Positions 27,906 to 36,619 of a stretch of DNA of 56,403 bases are shown here, one piece after another. Origin of the DNA: an uncultured delta proteobacterium (GTDB lineage Bacteria; Myxococcota; Myxococcia; Myxococcales; 40CM-4-68-19); NCBI GenBank assembly GCA_903911145.1, contig CAIWCD010000043.1:1-56403 (forward strand), given 5' to 3'. The translations under genes and the position numbers were made by a program. Numbering within the stretch: the first letter of the stretch is position 1; every line of letters starts with the position of its first letter. Under the pieces are notes generated by a model. That model ran no database searches. It was not told the origin of the DNA and was given only the letters and a program-made list of their open reading frames with translations.

Positions 27906-28721
27906 ATGAAGATTTCGATGAAGCTGGGTCTGTTTCTGATCGGCGTGTTGGTCTTGTTTGTCGGATTGGCCGGGAGCCTGATTCGACAAGCCGAGGCCGT
28001 ATCGGCCGGCTATGACGCGCTCCTCGCGCGGCCCGTGCAGGCGTCCGACCGCGCCCGCGTGATGCAAGTCGATTTCAAGAAGCAGGTGCAGGAGTGGAAG
28101 GACATCCTGCTGCGCGGTTCCTCGCCTGCCGATCTCGAGAAGTACACGCAGAACTTCCACGCCCAGTCCGCGGCGACCGACCGCGACGCTGCAGCGCTGC
28201 TGTCCGAGCTCGACGATTCCCAGGCGCGCCAACTGGTCACGGAGTTCACCGCGGCCCACGCGACGCTGAATGCAGTCTATGAAAAGGCATACCAGGCCTA
28301 TGTGAGCGGCGGCTTCGATTTCAAGGCCGCCGACGCGATGGTCCGCGGGCAGGATCGCGCACCGACTGATATCTGCGATCGCATTGTTGGTCGATTGGGT
28401 GCGTATGTCTCTGAGTCGGTGGCAACACAGCAGGCTGCTGCCGCGGTCGCACGCAAGACGTCGCTCATTCTCGCGGGCGTACTGCTTTTCATCCTCTGGG
28501 CGATCGGTTCCATCATCGTCAAGAGCATCCTCATCCGCCTCAAGACTCTCAAAGGGGTATCCGATCGGCTGGCGAGCGGAGATATCGATGGCCTGTCGAT
28601 CGATATCTCCGGGCGTGACGAGATCGGCGATTTCGGGGAGAGCATGAAGGGCGTTGTGGCGGCGGTCGAGGAGTTGATGTCGATGAGCGGCAGCGGAAAA
28701 GATTCACAGGCCCGCGCTTAA
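27906..28721 (+). CDS. two-helix sensory receptor with HAMP domain and no output domain
   Basis: This 271-residue protein has the front end of a chemoreceptor: TM1 (about 6-26, LGLFLIGVLVLFVGLAG), a roughly 155-residue four-helix periplasmic domain, TM2 (about 187-210, LILAGVLLFILWAIGSIIV), and a HAMP domain (SILIRLKTLKGVSDRLASGD ... RDEIGDFGESM). It then ends in a few residues where a methyl-accepting signalling domain would normally begin. The stop is clean and a well-spaced gene for a 62-residue protein follows 24 bases on. It is therefore more likely a natural stand-alone sensor than a truncation. The signal may pass through HAMP to a separate partner. Confidence 0.82.
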   Translation: MKISMKLGLFLIGVLVLFVGLAGSLIRQAEAVSAGYDALLARPVQASDRARVMQVDFKKQVQEWKDILLRGSSPADLEKYTQNFHAQSAATDRDAAALLSELDDSQARQLVTEFTAAHATLNAVYEKAYQAYVSGGFDFKAADAMVRGQDRAPTDICDRIVGRLGAYVSESVATQQAAAAVARKTSLILAGVLLFILWAIGSIIVKSILIRLKTLKGVSDRLASGDIDGLSIDISGRDEIGDFGESMKGVVAAVEELMSMSGSGKDSQARA

Positions 28722-28745
28722 CCAACTCAGAGAAGGAATCATCTT

Positions 28746-28934
28746 ATGGGAACCAAACTCGCGGCCTTTTATGAGCAGACGGCGAAGGAGTTCGGATCAA
28801 CCGGGCGGGTCAAGCTGGCGCTGTTGACCAAGCTCTCCTCCGCGAAAGCGCTGGAGGCGCCGGACACGCCGGAAGCGATCAAGCTGTTCGAGGAGTCGCT
28901 CGAGCAGTTGCGACGGACGATGCCACCGCGGTGA
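28746..28934 (+). CDS. 62-residue helical protein paired with the HAMP receptor
   Basis: The ATG at 28746 is preceded by AAGGAA. The product is soluble and alpha-helical (MGTKLAAFYEQTAKEFG, VKLALLTKLSSAKALEAPDT, AIKLFEESLEQLRRT), with no membrane segment. It is 24 bases behind the HAMP receptor on the same strand, so the two are probably co-transcribed and may interact. No family is recognised. Confidence 0.7.
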   Translation: MGTKLAAFYEQTAKEFGSTGRVKLALLTKLSSAKALEAPDTPEAIKLFEESLEQLRRTMPPR

Positions 28935-29165
28935 GAACGGATCGGCCTGCGCGCCTGCGGGTGAACTCTCTCCGGCGCGTGAGTCGATGTGACAAACTCC
29001 CGGTGCATGAACTGCGTCTGCGTGGATGGAGTGCGCGGTGGACGTGGAATGGCGGGGAAGGTAAGAGCAGTCTCCTGCATCTTCCAACCAGCGGGACCTG
29101 AAGCACTCCCTTGAGGGGGCAGTTGCTCGGCGCGCGCCAGTTCGTCTCCCTCACGGGAGAGACGC

Positions 29166-30119
29166 ATGAGATCAACCGGTTCGATTCTGCGGGCGGCCGC
29201 GCTCAGCGCGCTGTGCATCCTCTTGAGCGCCTGCGTTGCGACTCTGCCGAGCGAGCGCACCAGCCGGGCGCTGGTGCGCGATCTGGAGAAGATTGTCGAC
29301 TCTCGGGAGCAGATCAAAGGATGGGTCGTTGACGATGCGGAGATCCAACTCGTCATCAACGATGCCATGCTCTCCGTCTGCCGCGTCCCTCCGGAGGAAC
29401 GTGCCGCCGCGCTCGAGTGGTTGGGCGCGGAGATCAAGCGCGAGGATGGTCCGGTCGCCGCCGCGTGGCTCAAGCATGGGAAGATCCGGAATGACATTTC
29501 CAATCTCGTTCTCCTGAGTCGCGCGCGCGCGCTTCTCGCGGAGGCTGAACTCTGGGCGAAGGATGGAAAGTGTCCGTTCTGGATCGAGCCCGCAGAAGAT
29601 TTCGATGGCCGGCAATCCTTCGCGCACCGGCTGATCTTTGCGGGAGAGGGAGGAGGGCGATTCAGTTTCGGTCTGGAGAAGACAGGCTCGCACCCGACAG
29701 TGATTGGAATCGGCGCAGGCGGGGCCGGACGATTCATGGGCGGGTATGGAATCTCAGACTCGCTCGCGTTGCTGATCGGCGGAGAGATGGCGCTCGGAGG
29801 CAGGCTGACTGCACCCGGCGGCGTGGTGGTGACTGCCACCGGACTGGTTGCAGTGCGCGCGATTTTCCTGTCCGGATATCTGGAATTCGAGACCGGACCT
29901 CAGGAATATTTCAACCAGACGACCGGCCAGAATCAGATCGGGTTTCATGGCGCCGTCGGGGTTGGAAGCATGTCCCTGCGCTCGTTCGGTGGGTTCGTCT
30001 CAGGCTCTGTACTCTCGGTGAGCTACGACTATACCTACGGGCAGGACAGCACCGGAGAGCGGACCCATTCCAACCTGTTCACACTCGGGGTGCGGGCGAC
30101 GTACGCATTTTCCCGTTGA
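29166..30119 (+). CDS. lipoprotein with helical N-domain and glycine-rich beta C-domain
   Basis: The 317-residue product starts at ATG 29166 behind GGGAGAG and has a lipobox (LCILLSACVA). Residues about 25-150 are helical (EKIVDSREQIKGWVVDDAEI, EERAAALEWLGAEIKREDG). The C-terminal half (about 160-317) alternates Gly and hydrophobic residues (IGIGAGGAGRFMGGYGIS, VGVRATYAFSR), as in an outer-membrane-associated beta structure ending in an aromatic-x-x-Arg motif. No known family or catalytic site was recognised. Confidence 0.75.
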   Translation: MRSTGSILRAAALSALCILLSACVATLPSERTSRALVRDLEKIVDSREQIKGWVVDDAEIQLVINDAMLSVCRVPPEERAAALEWLGAEIKREDGPVAAAWLKHGKIRNDISNLVLLSRARALLAEAELWAKDGKCPFWIEPAEDFDGRQSFAHRLIFAGEGGGRFSFGLEKTGSHPTVIGIGAGGAGRFMGGYGISDSLALLIGGEMALGGRLTAPGGVVVTATGLVAVRAIFLSGYLEFETGPQEYFNQTTGQNQIGFHGAVGVGSMSLRSFGGFVSGSVLSVSYDYTYGQDSTGERTHSNLFTLGVRATYAFSR

Positions 30120-30137
30120 GCGCGGTACAGTCGCGCG

Positions 30138-30572
30138 ATGGCACTCCCTCGCGCTCTCTGTGGCGGCTTTCCGCGCGCGCAGAATCGAGTCATCGAGCTT
30201 CATGACTCGAAGCTGCGCTCGTGGGAGCGGATGCCTGCGGGTGAGCTTGTGCTGCGCCTTTCTGCTGTCGTCCATGTGAGCGCGGGCGCGCCTGGCGTCG
30301 CTGCGGGGACGGTCTGGGCGCAGGAGATCTCGCTGCGCATCGCCGCGGCCTCGCTCGCGCAGGAACCGCTCGGCCCGCTCTGGATCGATGACGGGTGGCT
30401 TGAGATCGGCGAGCAGCGTCTTGAATCTCTGCTTCCCTTCCCATTGGAGAAGCAAGGCCCTGTGCGCATCAGATTGTTCGGCGGTGAAGGCGAGCTCTGC
30501 GCGACCGGCGACGGCGTGATTCTCGAGACGCTGGGTGAACCGACCTTCATCGAGCGATTCGAGAAGGCCTGA
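30138..30572 (+). CDS. hypothetical protein, 144 residues
   Basis: An open frame from ATG 30138, 18 bases after the preceding lipoprotein stop, encodes a soluble protein with alternating short strands (RVIELHDSKLRSWERM, GPLWIDDGWLEIGEQRLESL, VILETLGEPTFIERFEKA). No signal peptide or membrane helix is seen, and there is no recognisable family. Its amino acid composition looks protein-like rather than Arg-rich, which argues for a real gene. Confidence 0.6.
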   Translation: MALPRALCGGFPRAQNRVIELHDSKLRSWERMPAGELVLRLSAVVHVSAGAPGVAAGTVWAQEISLRIAAASLAQEPLGPLWIDDGWLEIGEQRLESLLPFPLEKQGPVRIRLFGGEGELCATGDGVILETLGEPTFIERFEKA

Positions 30573-30596
30573 CCGCGCCAATCAAACGGCGTCGTC

Positions 30597-31451
30597 TTAG
30601 ATCCCGTGCGCTGTCGCAAAGGCGATCCAACCAACCATGATGGCGAAGAAGTAGGCCGCTCCCGCGAGCACGACGACGCGCGAGCGGCGAAGTTCGGGGT
30701 GCAGATGTCCCGAGCGCAGGATGTAGACAGCGAGGCCGAACTTGCTGAGCGAGGCGCCATCCCTCATGGCGCTCTGGACGATGCGCATCAGATGCGTGGT
30801 CATTCCCCAGAGAGGTGGGAAGAAGAGAAGCAACTCGATTCCTGAGACCACCCAGGCGACAGGAGCGCCGAACGGCTGTTCCCCGAACGCCTGGGCCTGC
30901 ACGGCGCGCACGTCGTCGAAGAAGTTCACGCCGAGCACGATCGCCGTGAAGAGGACGGCGAGTCCGCGCCCGACCTGATCGAGCGTGAAGAGCGGCCCGG
31001 TATCGCCCTGCTTCCGGCGACGGATGCGCAGCTCGCCGAGCAGCGCGGGGAGCACGAGCAGCGAGAACAGGACCCACCCTCCGATATGAATCGGGTGCAC
31101 CTCAGTCTTGATGCGCGTGGCGTCGAGCTTCCCATCCGGCCAGCAGAGAGATGGATCGCCTGGGAGATACCGGATTGGAAAGGTCTCGCCGGGCGAGAAG
31201 GGAGCATCCTGAATACGAGAGTCCCAATCGAATGCAGTGCCGTTGACGTCATACCGGTAATGCGTGAACCGATCTCCGTTTCGCGCAGACACGTCGATCA
31301 CTGTCGCGGCAGTGATCTTCCCATCGGCCAGCAGCGCGGCCAGGCGCGAGACGCGATGTTCAGCGAGCGCAGTCGCCGCTGCGAGCAGGCCGATGCCCAG
31401 GACGAGCACGAAGGCCTGGCTGCGGCGGGCGCTTGCCTCCCATGGTTCCAT
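30597..31451 (-). CDS. DUF3592-like membrane protein
   Basis: From ATG 31451 (GGAG upstream) the 284-residue product has an N-terminal helix (FVLVLGIGLLAAATALA). An extracytoplasmic beta domain follows with the DUF3592 pattern THYRYDVNGTAFDWDSRIQD ... GETFPIRYLPGDPSLCWPDG. Three or four further helices complete the protein. Members are membrane proteins of unknown function. It is convergent with the 144-residue hypothetical. Confidence 0.78.
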   Translation of the reverse strand: MEPWEASARRSQAFVLVLGIGLLAAATALAEHRVSRLAALLADGKITAATVIDVSARNGDRFTHYRYDVNGTAFDWDSRIQDAPFSPGETFPIRYLPGDPSLCWPDGKLDATRIKTEVHPIHIGGWVLFSLLVLPALLGELRIRRRKQGDTGPLFTLDQVGRGLAVLFTAIVLGVNFFDDVRAVQAQAFGEQPFGAPVAWVVSGIELLLFFPPLWGMTTHLMRIVQSAMRDGASLSKFGLAVYILRSGHLHPELRRSRVVVLAGAAYFFAIMVGWIAFATAHGI

Positions 31452-31509
31452 TGCTCCACTGCTCCAACGGTAAGTGGTTCCTCGCCGATTCGTTCCAGGC
31501 CAGTGAATC

Positions 31510-31812
31510 CTACTCGTGCTCGCTCGCGCCGCGCAGATGATTCCAGGCCTTCTTCGCGCCTTGCCCGACATCCTTGAGCACCGACCTGGCGCGCGCGCCG
31601 ACGCTCTTGCCCGTCTCCTTCGCGTCGCCGCGGACGTCCTTGGTGTCGTCCTTGACCTTGTGTCCGAGCTCCGCGGCGTCCTTGCTGACCTTCTTGCCGA
31701 ACTCGCCGGTGTCTCGCCCGACCTTCTTGATCGTCGGCCCGACCTCGTCCGCGCCCGCTTCCAGACTGAGCACGAGGATGGAGAGCGCGACTGCGCGCGT
31801 CTTGGAATTCAT
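31510..31812 (-). CDS. small exported helical repeat protein
   Basis: The 100-residue product has a signal peptide (VALSILVLSLEAGA) followed by an amphipathic helix built from a degenerate 11-mer-like Lys/Asp/Gly repeat (KKVGRDTGEFGKKVSKDAAE, GHKVKDDTKDVRGDAKETG). This resembles LEA- or apolipoprotein-like proteins and YtxH/CsbD-type stress proteins. A periplasmic protective or membrane-binding role is plausible but unproven. The longer frame upstream is Arg-rich and not credible. Confidence 0.65.
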   Translation of the reverse strand: MNSKTRAVALSILVLSLEAGADEVGPTIKKVGRDTGEFGKKVSKDAAELGHKVKDDTKDVRGDAKETGKSVGARARSVLKDVGQGAKKAWNHLRGASEHE

Positions 31813-31938
31813 ACCGCTACGTCTACCAACAGCCCGCGCGGCATCACAAGCGCCGCCGTCGGTCGACGGATCCTCATCCTCTGACTGGGGTAGAAGGTCT
31901 CGCCTGCTCTCAAGCGAGGCGACTGGCGGCGAGGACAC

Positions 31939-32697
31939 TTGATCAAGCAGGCGATGGTTATCGGTATCGTTGCACTCTGCGTGGCCGCTGGTGCGCGAGC
32001 ACAGACCGATGAAATCCAGGTCTACGACGCGGCGATCGCCAAGCCTGGCGAGCTGGCGTTTACGCTCCACTCGAACTACATCGCCAGCGGCCGCAGCAGT
32101 GCAGCGTTCGCTGGTGGCCTCGTGCCGGACAAAGCGATGAACGGGGTGACCGAATGGGCGGTCGGCGTGACTCCCTGGCTTGAACTTGGCGCCTATGCTC
32201 CAGCCATCGCCACGCTCGATCGCAATCAACAGGTCTGGTTTGACGGAGTGAAGCTGCGCGCGCTGATCGTCGCGCCTGACGCGGCCAAGCGGCTCTTCTT
32301 CTTCGGTTGCAACTTCGAACTCGGTTACAGCCGGCCGCACTGGGCGCCGCAGCCGTGGCAGCTCGAGGTGCGCCCGATTCTCGGGGTCCACATTGGATCC
32401 TGGGATCTGATTGCGAACCCGATCCTCGACCTGCCCTTGGGTTCGACGGTCGAATTCGCGCCGTCCGCGCGCGTGGTCACGCATCTCTCAGAGGCGTGGA
32501 GTGTCGGCGGCGAACTCTACGAGGAGTATGGCCCGATCACGCATCCCTCAGCGCTTACGGATCAACTCCAGGAACTGTTCGGCGTGGTCGATTACAGTTC
32601 GCCTGCAGTGGCTGTGGAGTTCGGCCTTGGAATCGGGCTGACTGCGCACGGCTCCGATGCTCTGACTTTCAAGGTCATCGTCACACCATTCCCGTGA
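31939..32697 (+). CDS. outer-membrane beta-barrel-like protein
   Basis: The 252-residue product begins at TTG 31939 (GAGG upstream; ATG 31954 is an alternative). It has a signal peptide cleaved near ARAQ. The mature part alternates amphipathic strands (GELAFTLHSNYIASG, AVGVTPWLELGAYAPAI, VEFGLGIGLTAHGSDALTFK), and its pattern recalls transporter-like barrels of the phenol-degradation MetA type. Divergent from the helical repeat protein. A porin-like or structural role is inferred. Confidence 0.72.
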   Translation: MIKQAMVIGIVALCVAAGARAQTDEIQVYDAAIAKPGELAFTLHSNYIASGRSSAAFAGGLVPDKAMNGVTEWAVGVTPWLELGAYAPAIATLDRNQQVWFDGVKLRALIVAPDAAKRLFFFGCNFELGYSRPHWAPQPWQLEVRPILGVHIGSWDLIANPILDLPLGSTVEFAPSARVVTHLSEAWSVGGELYEEYGPITHPSALTDQLQELFGVVDYSSPAVAVEFGLGIGLTAHGSDALTFKVIVTPFP

Positions 32698-32805
32698 CGC
32701 TCATGAACAACTCTTCGCAACTTCAAACCATGCGGTTGGAGTCGCGCCGCTTGGCTTCTGGATAGGTGATTCGAGTCGGACCGTTCTTCTCAGGAGGCTG
32801 TGGTC

Positions 32806-34476
32806 ATGCACGTCTCTCCCCGCCGCATCTTCACCACCGCCGCCATACTTGCGATCGCGCTCAGGTCAGGTGGCTGCTCGACGCGCCGAATTCCCGAGAG
32901 TGGCTCTGATGGCGGTTCTGACGCTGGCGCGGATGCCGGCACCGACGCGGGCACGGATGGTGGTTCCGATGCGGGCGCAAGCTTCGACGGCGGCTCTCCG
33001 ATCGGCGGCGACTCGGTGTTGATGCATCATAAGAATCCGAATCGCGACGGCGTCTATATCGAGAGCGCGCTCACTGTGTCTGCGATCTCTACCCTTCATC
33101 GGGACACCAGCTTCGTGACCAGCGGCATCGTTGGAAATGTCTATGCGCAGCCTCTGTTCGTCGACAACGATGCCGGGCCCGATCTGGTGATCGTCGCGAC
33201 AGAGGCTGATCAGATCTATGCGCTGAACGCCGCCACTGGCGCCGCGGTCTGGACTGTCGATGCGGGCACGCCGGTGCCTCTTGCGACGCTGGCGACGTGC
33301 GGCAACATTGATCCGGTCGGCGTCACCGGCACTCCCGTGATCGATCCGATCACGCGCACACTCTTCTTCGACGCAGAGTTGATTCCGGCCAGCGGTGTTC
33401 CCACGCATCGGGTCTTCGCGCTCTCGGTCGACGACGGCTCGTCGCGCCCCGGTTGGCCGGTTGATATTCCGTCCAACGTGCATAGTGGCAGCATTGATTT
33501 CATCTCCAATGTGCAAGGCCAGCGCGGCGCGCTCGCTGTCGTTGGTGGCCGCGTCTATATTCCCTATGGCGGTCGATTCGGCGATTGCGGCGACTACCAC
33601 GGCTGGGTGGTTGGTATCTCGATCTACAACCCCAGCGATATCCAGGTCTGGTTGACCCCGACACATGGCGGCGGCGCCTGGATGCCGGGCGGGATCGCCA
33701 CCGATGGGACCGATCTCTTCATTGCCACTGGCAATACCTTCGGCGCGTCCGCGACCTGGGGTGGCGGCGACGCGATGATCCGGCTTTCTCCCGAGAGCGG
33801 TTTGAGCATGAGCGGCTACTTCGCCCCGGCGAATTGGAAGACGCTCGATAATGAAGATCTGGATATGGGCACTGCGCCGGTGCTCTTCGATCTGCCGGGC
33901 TCGACGCCGAGCGCGCTGGCGATCCTGTTCGGGAAGGATACGAACGCCTATCTGCTCGATCGAAATTCTCTCCCAGGCACTGGCGCGGCCCTCGGCGGGA
34001 ATGTCTCGCTCTGCACGCCGACGAGCAGCGGGGCCTGCGCGACGCGTGCGAGCGTGGCCACGGCGGAGATCATCTCGGCCGCGGCGCTCTACACCACGGC
34101 GACGGCAACCTACGTCGCCGTCAAGGCTCCCGGCGCGTCGTGCACAGGCGGACTGACCTCGAGCGATCTCCTCACGCTGCGGATCGTTCCGGGGTCGCCA
34201 CCGACGCTCGCACCCTCGTGGTGCGGCCGTGGCGGGCTCGGTTCACCGATGGTCACCACCAGCGATGGCCACGCTGATGCCATCGTCTGGACGCTCGGCG
34301 CACAGAGTGATTCGCGGCTGCACGGCTTCCTTGGCGACACCGGCGCGCCGGTCGCGTTCACCGCCAGCACCACCGCCTATCCGGGTATGCGCGCGTACAA
34401 CACGCCGATCGCTGCGAAGGGAAGAATCTTCGTTCCCGTCGACGGACCCACGGGCGTGATCGCGTTCAGCCCGTGA
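32806..34476 (+). CDS. PQQ-like beta-propeller lipoprotein
   Basis: The start is ATG 32806, eight bases behind AGGAGG (GTG 32800 would be too close). A hydrophobic leader ends in RSGGC, an imperfect lipobox. An Asp/Gly/Ala linker (SDGGSDAGADAGTDAG) precedes a propeller of PQQ-like blades (AQPLFVDNDAGPDLVIVATE, DQIYALNAATGAAVWTVDAG, ATDGTDLFIATGNTFG). Residues for a PQQ enzyme active site were not found, so a binding or scaffold role is more likely than dehydrogenase activity. About 556 residues. Confidence 0.84.
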   Translation: MHVSPRRIFTTAAILAIALRSGGCSTRRIPESGSDGGSDAGADAGTDAGTDGGSDAGASFDGGSPIGGDSVLMHHKNPNRDGVYIESALTVSAISTLHRDTSFVTSGIVGNVYAQPLFVDNDAGPDLVIVATEADQIYALNAATGAAVWTVDAGTPVPLATLATCGNIDPVGVTGTPVIDPITRTLFFDAELIPASGVPTHRVFALSVDDGSSRPGWPVDIPSNVHSGSIDFISNVQGQRGALAVVGGRVYIPYGGRFGDCGDYHGWVVGISIYNPSDIQVWLTPTHGGGAWMPGGIATDGTDLFIATGNTFGASATWGGGDAMIRLSPESGLSMSGYFAPANWKTLDNEDLDMGTAPVLFDLPGSTPSALAILFGKDTNAYLLDRNSLPGTGAALGGNVSLCTPTSSGACATRASVATAEIISAAALYTTATATYVAVKAPGASCTGGLTSSDLLTLRIVPGSPPTLAPSWCGRGGLGSPMVTTSDGHADAIVWTLGAQSDSRLHGFLGDTGAPVAFTASTTAYPGMRAYNTPIAAKGRIFVPVDGPTGVIAFSP

Positions 34477-34480
34477 CGCA

Positions 34481-34552
34481 TTAGAACTGTGCGGAGAGTT
34501 GAATCCCCCGCGCGTTGATTTCCGAGGGGATGATGAGCCGGACGCGATTGCG
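34481..34552 (-). pseudogene. possible 3' remnant of an outer-membrane protein
   Basis: Directly after the lysozyme stop, 23 further codons in the same frame read RNRVRLIIPSEINARGIQ... and end in an alternating pattern closed by a C-terminal Phe (LSAQF). This is the usual terminus of an outer-membrane barrel. It has no start of its own. It may be the scar of a deletion that joined two genes, or chance. Confidence 0.2.
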
Positions 34553-35719
34553 TTAATCGCGCTTGTTCCGCGCTCGCACCGCGATCAGGCGTCGGCGCGA
34601 AATCGCGGAGAGCGCGATGAGCGCTGAGCAGAGCAGCATCATGCCGGCACCGGGCGCGGCGCTATTGCAACCACCGGGAGTGGGAGTTGTCGCGATGCAT
34701 TGACCCGCGGCATCCACTGTTCCTGATGCGCATTGGCCACCGCCGGCGCTGCCGCCTGCTGCACCGCCGCCGCTTCCACCTGCGGCACCACCACCGCTGC
34801 CGCCTGCTGAACCGCCGCCGCTGCCGCCTGCTGAACCGCCACCGCTGCCGCCTGCTGAACCGCCGCCGCTGCCGCCTCCGGAGCCCTGCACGGTCAGCGC
34901 CTTGAGTTCATCGAGCGTGCCGTTGAACACATCGAGATCCGTCGCACTGCTGGTGACTCCGCTGACCGATCCGCTGGCGCTCCACTGCCAGATCGTCCAG
35001 CTCGTCCACGGCGAGAGAACGCTCGGGCAGAGATTCGCGGGAGGCAAAGGACCCGTTGTCGTTGCGCTCGACGGATAGGCCGCCTGCCAAAGCGGATACG
35101 AGCTCGCCGAACTCGGGTTGCCGAGGCAGTTCCAGAACGCGGGATAGGTATAGACAATCGGGGTAATGCCCGTGCGCGATTCAATCTCCGCGATGAAGTC
35201 GAGCGCCCGCTGGACCTGCGTGCTGATCGCATAGCAGCCCGAGATGGACGCGTCGCTGCTCGCGCACTCGCTGCCGCCGTGGCAGTCGTCGACCTCCCAA
35301 TCGAGCATCGGCGGCAGATCGCCGGGCTGCAGCGTGCCGACCTGCGCGAGGAATGCATCTGCCTGCGCTGCGCCGCTGTCCTGCGGCCGAAAGAAATGGT
35401 ACGCGCCGCGGATCACGCCGGCGGCCTTCATTGCGCTCCAGTGCGAGGCGAAATCGGGATCGGTATAGGTGAGGCCTTCGGTCGCCTTCGCATAGGCGAA
35501 CGCAAAGCCATCGGCCTTCACGGCATTCCAATTGATCGCACCTTGCCCATGGGAGACATCGAGGCCGGCGACCATCGGACCCTGCGTGCAGGAGAGCGCG
35601 GGGCTGACCTTTTCTTCGTGCGGCGCGAGCCCTCCGCCCTGGGGCGCGTCGACGCCGCCGCAACTGAACTCTGCGACGAGAGAGATTGCCAGGAGCGGGA
35701 GTCGGACTGCGTGGCGCAT
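34553..35719 (-). CDS. GH25-family lysozyme lipoprotein with MYXO-CTERM tail
   Basis: From ATG 35719 (GAGG seven bases upstream) the 388-residue product has a signal ending at FSC (Cys20). A GH25 muramidase domain (about 48-270) follows with Asp54 in AGLDVSHGQGAINW and the catalytic pair Asp140/Glu142 in PPMLDWEVDD. A GGSGGGSAGG linker (DNA about 34734-34890) leads to a C-terminal GGCNSAAPGAGMMLL helix and SRRRLIAVRARNK, a MYXO-CTERM sorting signal. It would cleave the glycan of peptidoglycan of prey or self after surface display. An Lgt paralogue lies immediately upstream on the same strand. An in-frame ATG at 35731 is an alternative. Confidence 0.92.
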   Translation of the reverse strand: MRHAVRLPLLAISLVAEFSCGGVDAPQGGGLAPHEEKVSPALSCTQGPMVAGLDVSHGQGAINWNAVKADGFAFAYAKATEGLTYTDPDFASHWSAMKAAGVIRGAYHFFRPQDSGAAQADAFLAQVGTLQPGDLPPMLDWEVDDCHGGSECASSDASISGCYAISTQVQRALDFIAEIESRTGITPIVYTYPAFWNCLGNPSSASSYPLWQAAYPSSATTTGPLPPANLCPSVLSPWTSWTIWQWSASGSVSGVTSSATDLDVFNGTLDELKALTVQGSGGGSGGGSAGGSGGGSAGGSGGGSAGGSGGGAAGGSGGGAAGGSAGGGQCASGTVDAAGQCIATTPTPGGCNSAAPGAGMMLLCSALIALSAISRRRLIAVRARNKRD

Positions 35720-35857
35720 CGACAACCTCATGCGGCGGCGAAAGTGGCGTACCGGATCGGCCGATTCGAATGAACGACTCTGCAGCATGTTCGAATCAAC
35801 ATGACATGAAATCGCTCGCGTCATCTATGCGACCCACCGCGCTCGCCTGCCTACGAA

Positions 35858-36619
35858 TCAGGCGTCGGAACGGGGGTCTCTCTTGATGGCAATCAAGCAG
35901 GCGAGGCCAAGAAACGTCGTGCCGAATGCCGCGAACTGCCCTGGGGTCCATCCCCAATAGCGGATATCTCCTGTGCGCAATTCGTCGAGGGCGAATCGAA
36001 CCGGGCCATAGAGCGCGAAGAAGAGGCCGAGGAAATAGCCACTCCTGCGCGGCATCTGATCAAGCCAGAGAAAGAGCGCCGCGAGCGCGACGGTATAGAT
36101 GAGCTCAAGCAGGCCGAGGTCGAGGCGTGGGCCGCCCGGGAACTCGACCGCAAAGAAGCTGCTCGAGGCAATTCCGAGATGATCGTGGACGAGCGCGCAG
36201 CCGGCGCGGCCGAATATCCAGGCGAATGGAAACGCGAACGCGACGATATCGAAGTATCGATAGATATCAGCGCGCGAGAGCTTCATTCGGCGCGCGGTGA
36301 TCAGCCCGCCGATCAAGCCCCCAGCGATCCCGCCGAACGACGACATCGCTCCCCACACTCGAAGAAGCACGAGCGGGTTCGTGCGCACCAACTCCGGTTG
36401 ATATGCGAGCATTGCGAAGACGTGCGATCCAACTCCTCCGCAGAGCACCATCCAGAGCGTCAGGTTGAGTGCCCGCTCGCGCTCCCATCCCAGCCGCGCT
36501 GCGCGCTGAACGACGATCGCGCAGCCGCTTGCAGCCGCGGCCACCGCGAGCAGGTCAAACGCTGGCAGCACCAGGGGGCCAATGTGCAAGGTCGGCGCTG
36601 GTAGATAAGGCAGAGTCAC
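35858..36619 (-). CDS. Lgt-like prolipoprotein diacylglyceryl transferase paralogue lacking key residues
   Basis: The 253-residue polytopic protein follows the Lgt fold: LVLPAFDLLAVAAAASG, MSSFGGIAGGLIGG, FGRAGCALVHDHLG, LDELRTGDIRYWGWTPGQ. In E. coli Lgt the second block is MSFHGGL and the third GRLGNFINGELWG. Here the essential His103 position is Phe, the Asn/Glu positions read Cys and Asp, and the Tyr26 position is Phe, while the Arg after Gly is kept. It is therefore a divergent paralogue that either works on another substrate or is inactive. GTG 36619 has GAGGTGGAG upstream. It sits directly before a MYXO-CTERM protein gene. Confidence 0.82.
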   Translation of the reverse strand: MTLPYLPAPTLHIGPLVLPAFDLLAVAAAASGCAIVVQRAARLGWERERALNLTLWMVLCGGVGSHVFAMLAYQPELVRTNPLVLLRVWGAMSSFGGIAGGLIGGLITARRMKLSRADIYRYFDIVAFAFPFAWIFGRAGCALVHDHLGIASSSFFAVEFPGGPRLDLGLLELIYTVALAALFLWLDQMPRRSGYFLGLFFALYGPVRFALDELRTGDIRYWGWTPGQFAAFGTTFLGLACLIAIKRDPRSDA

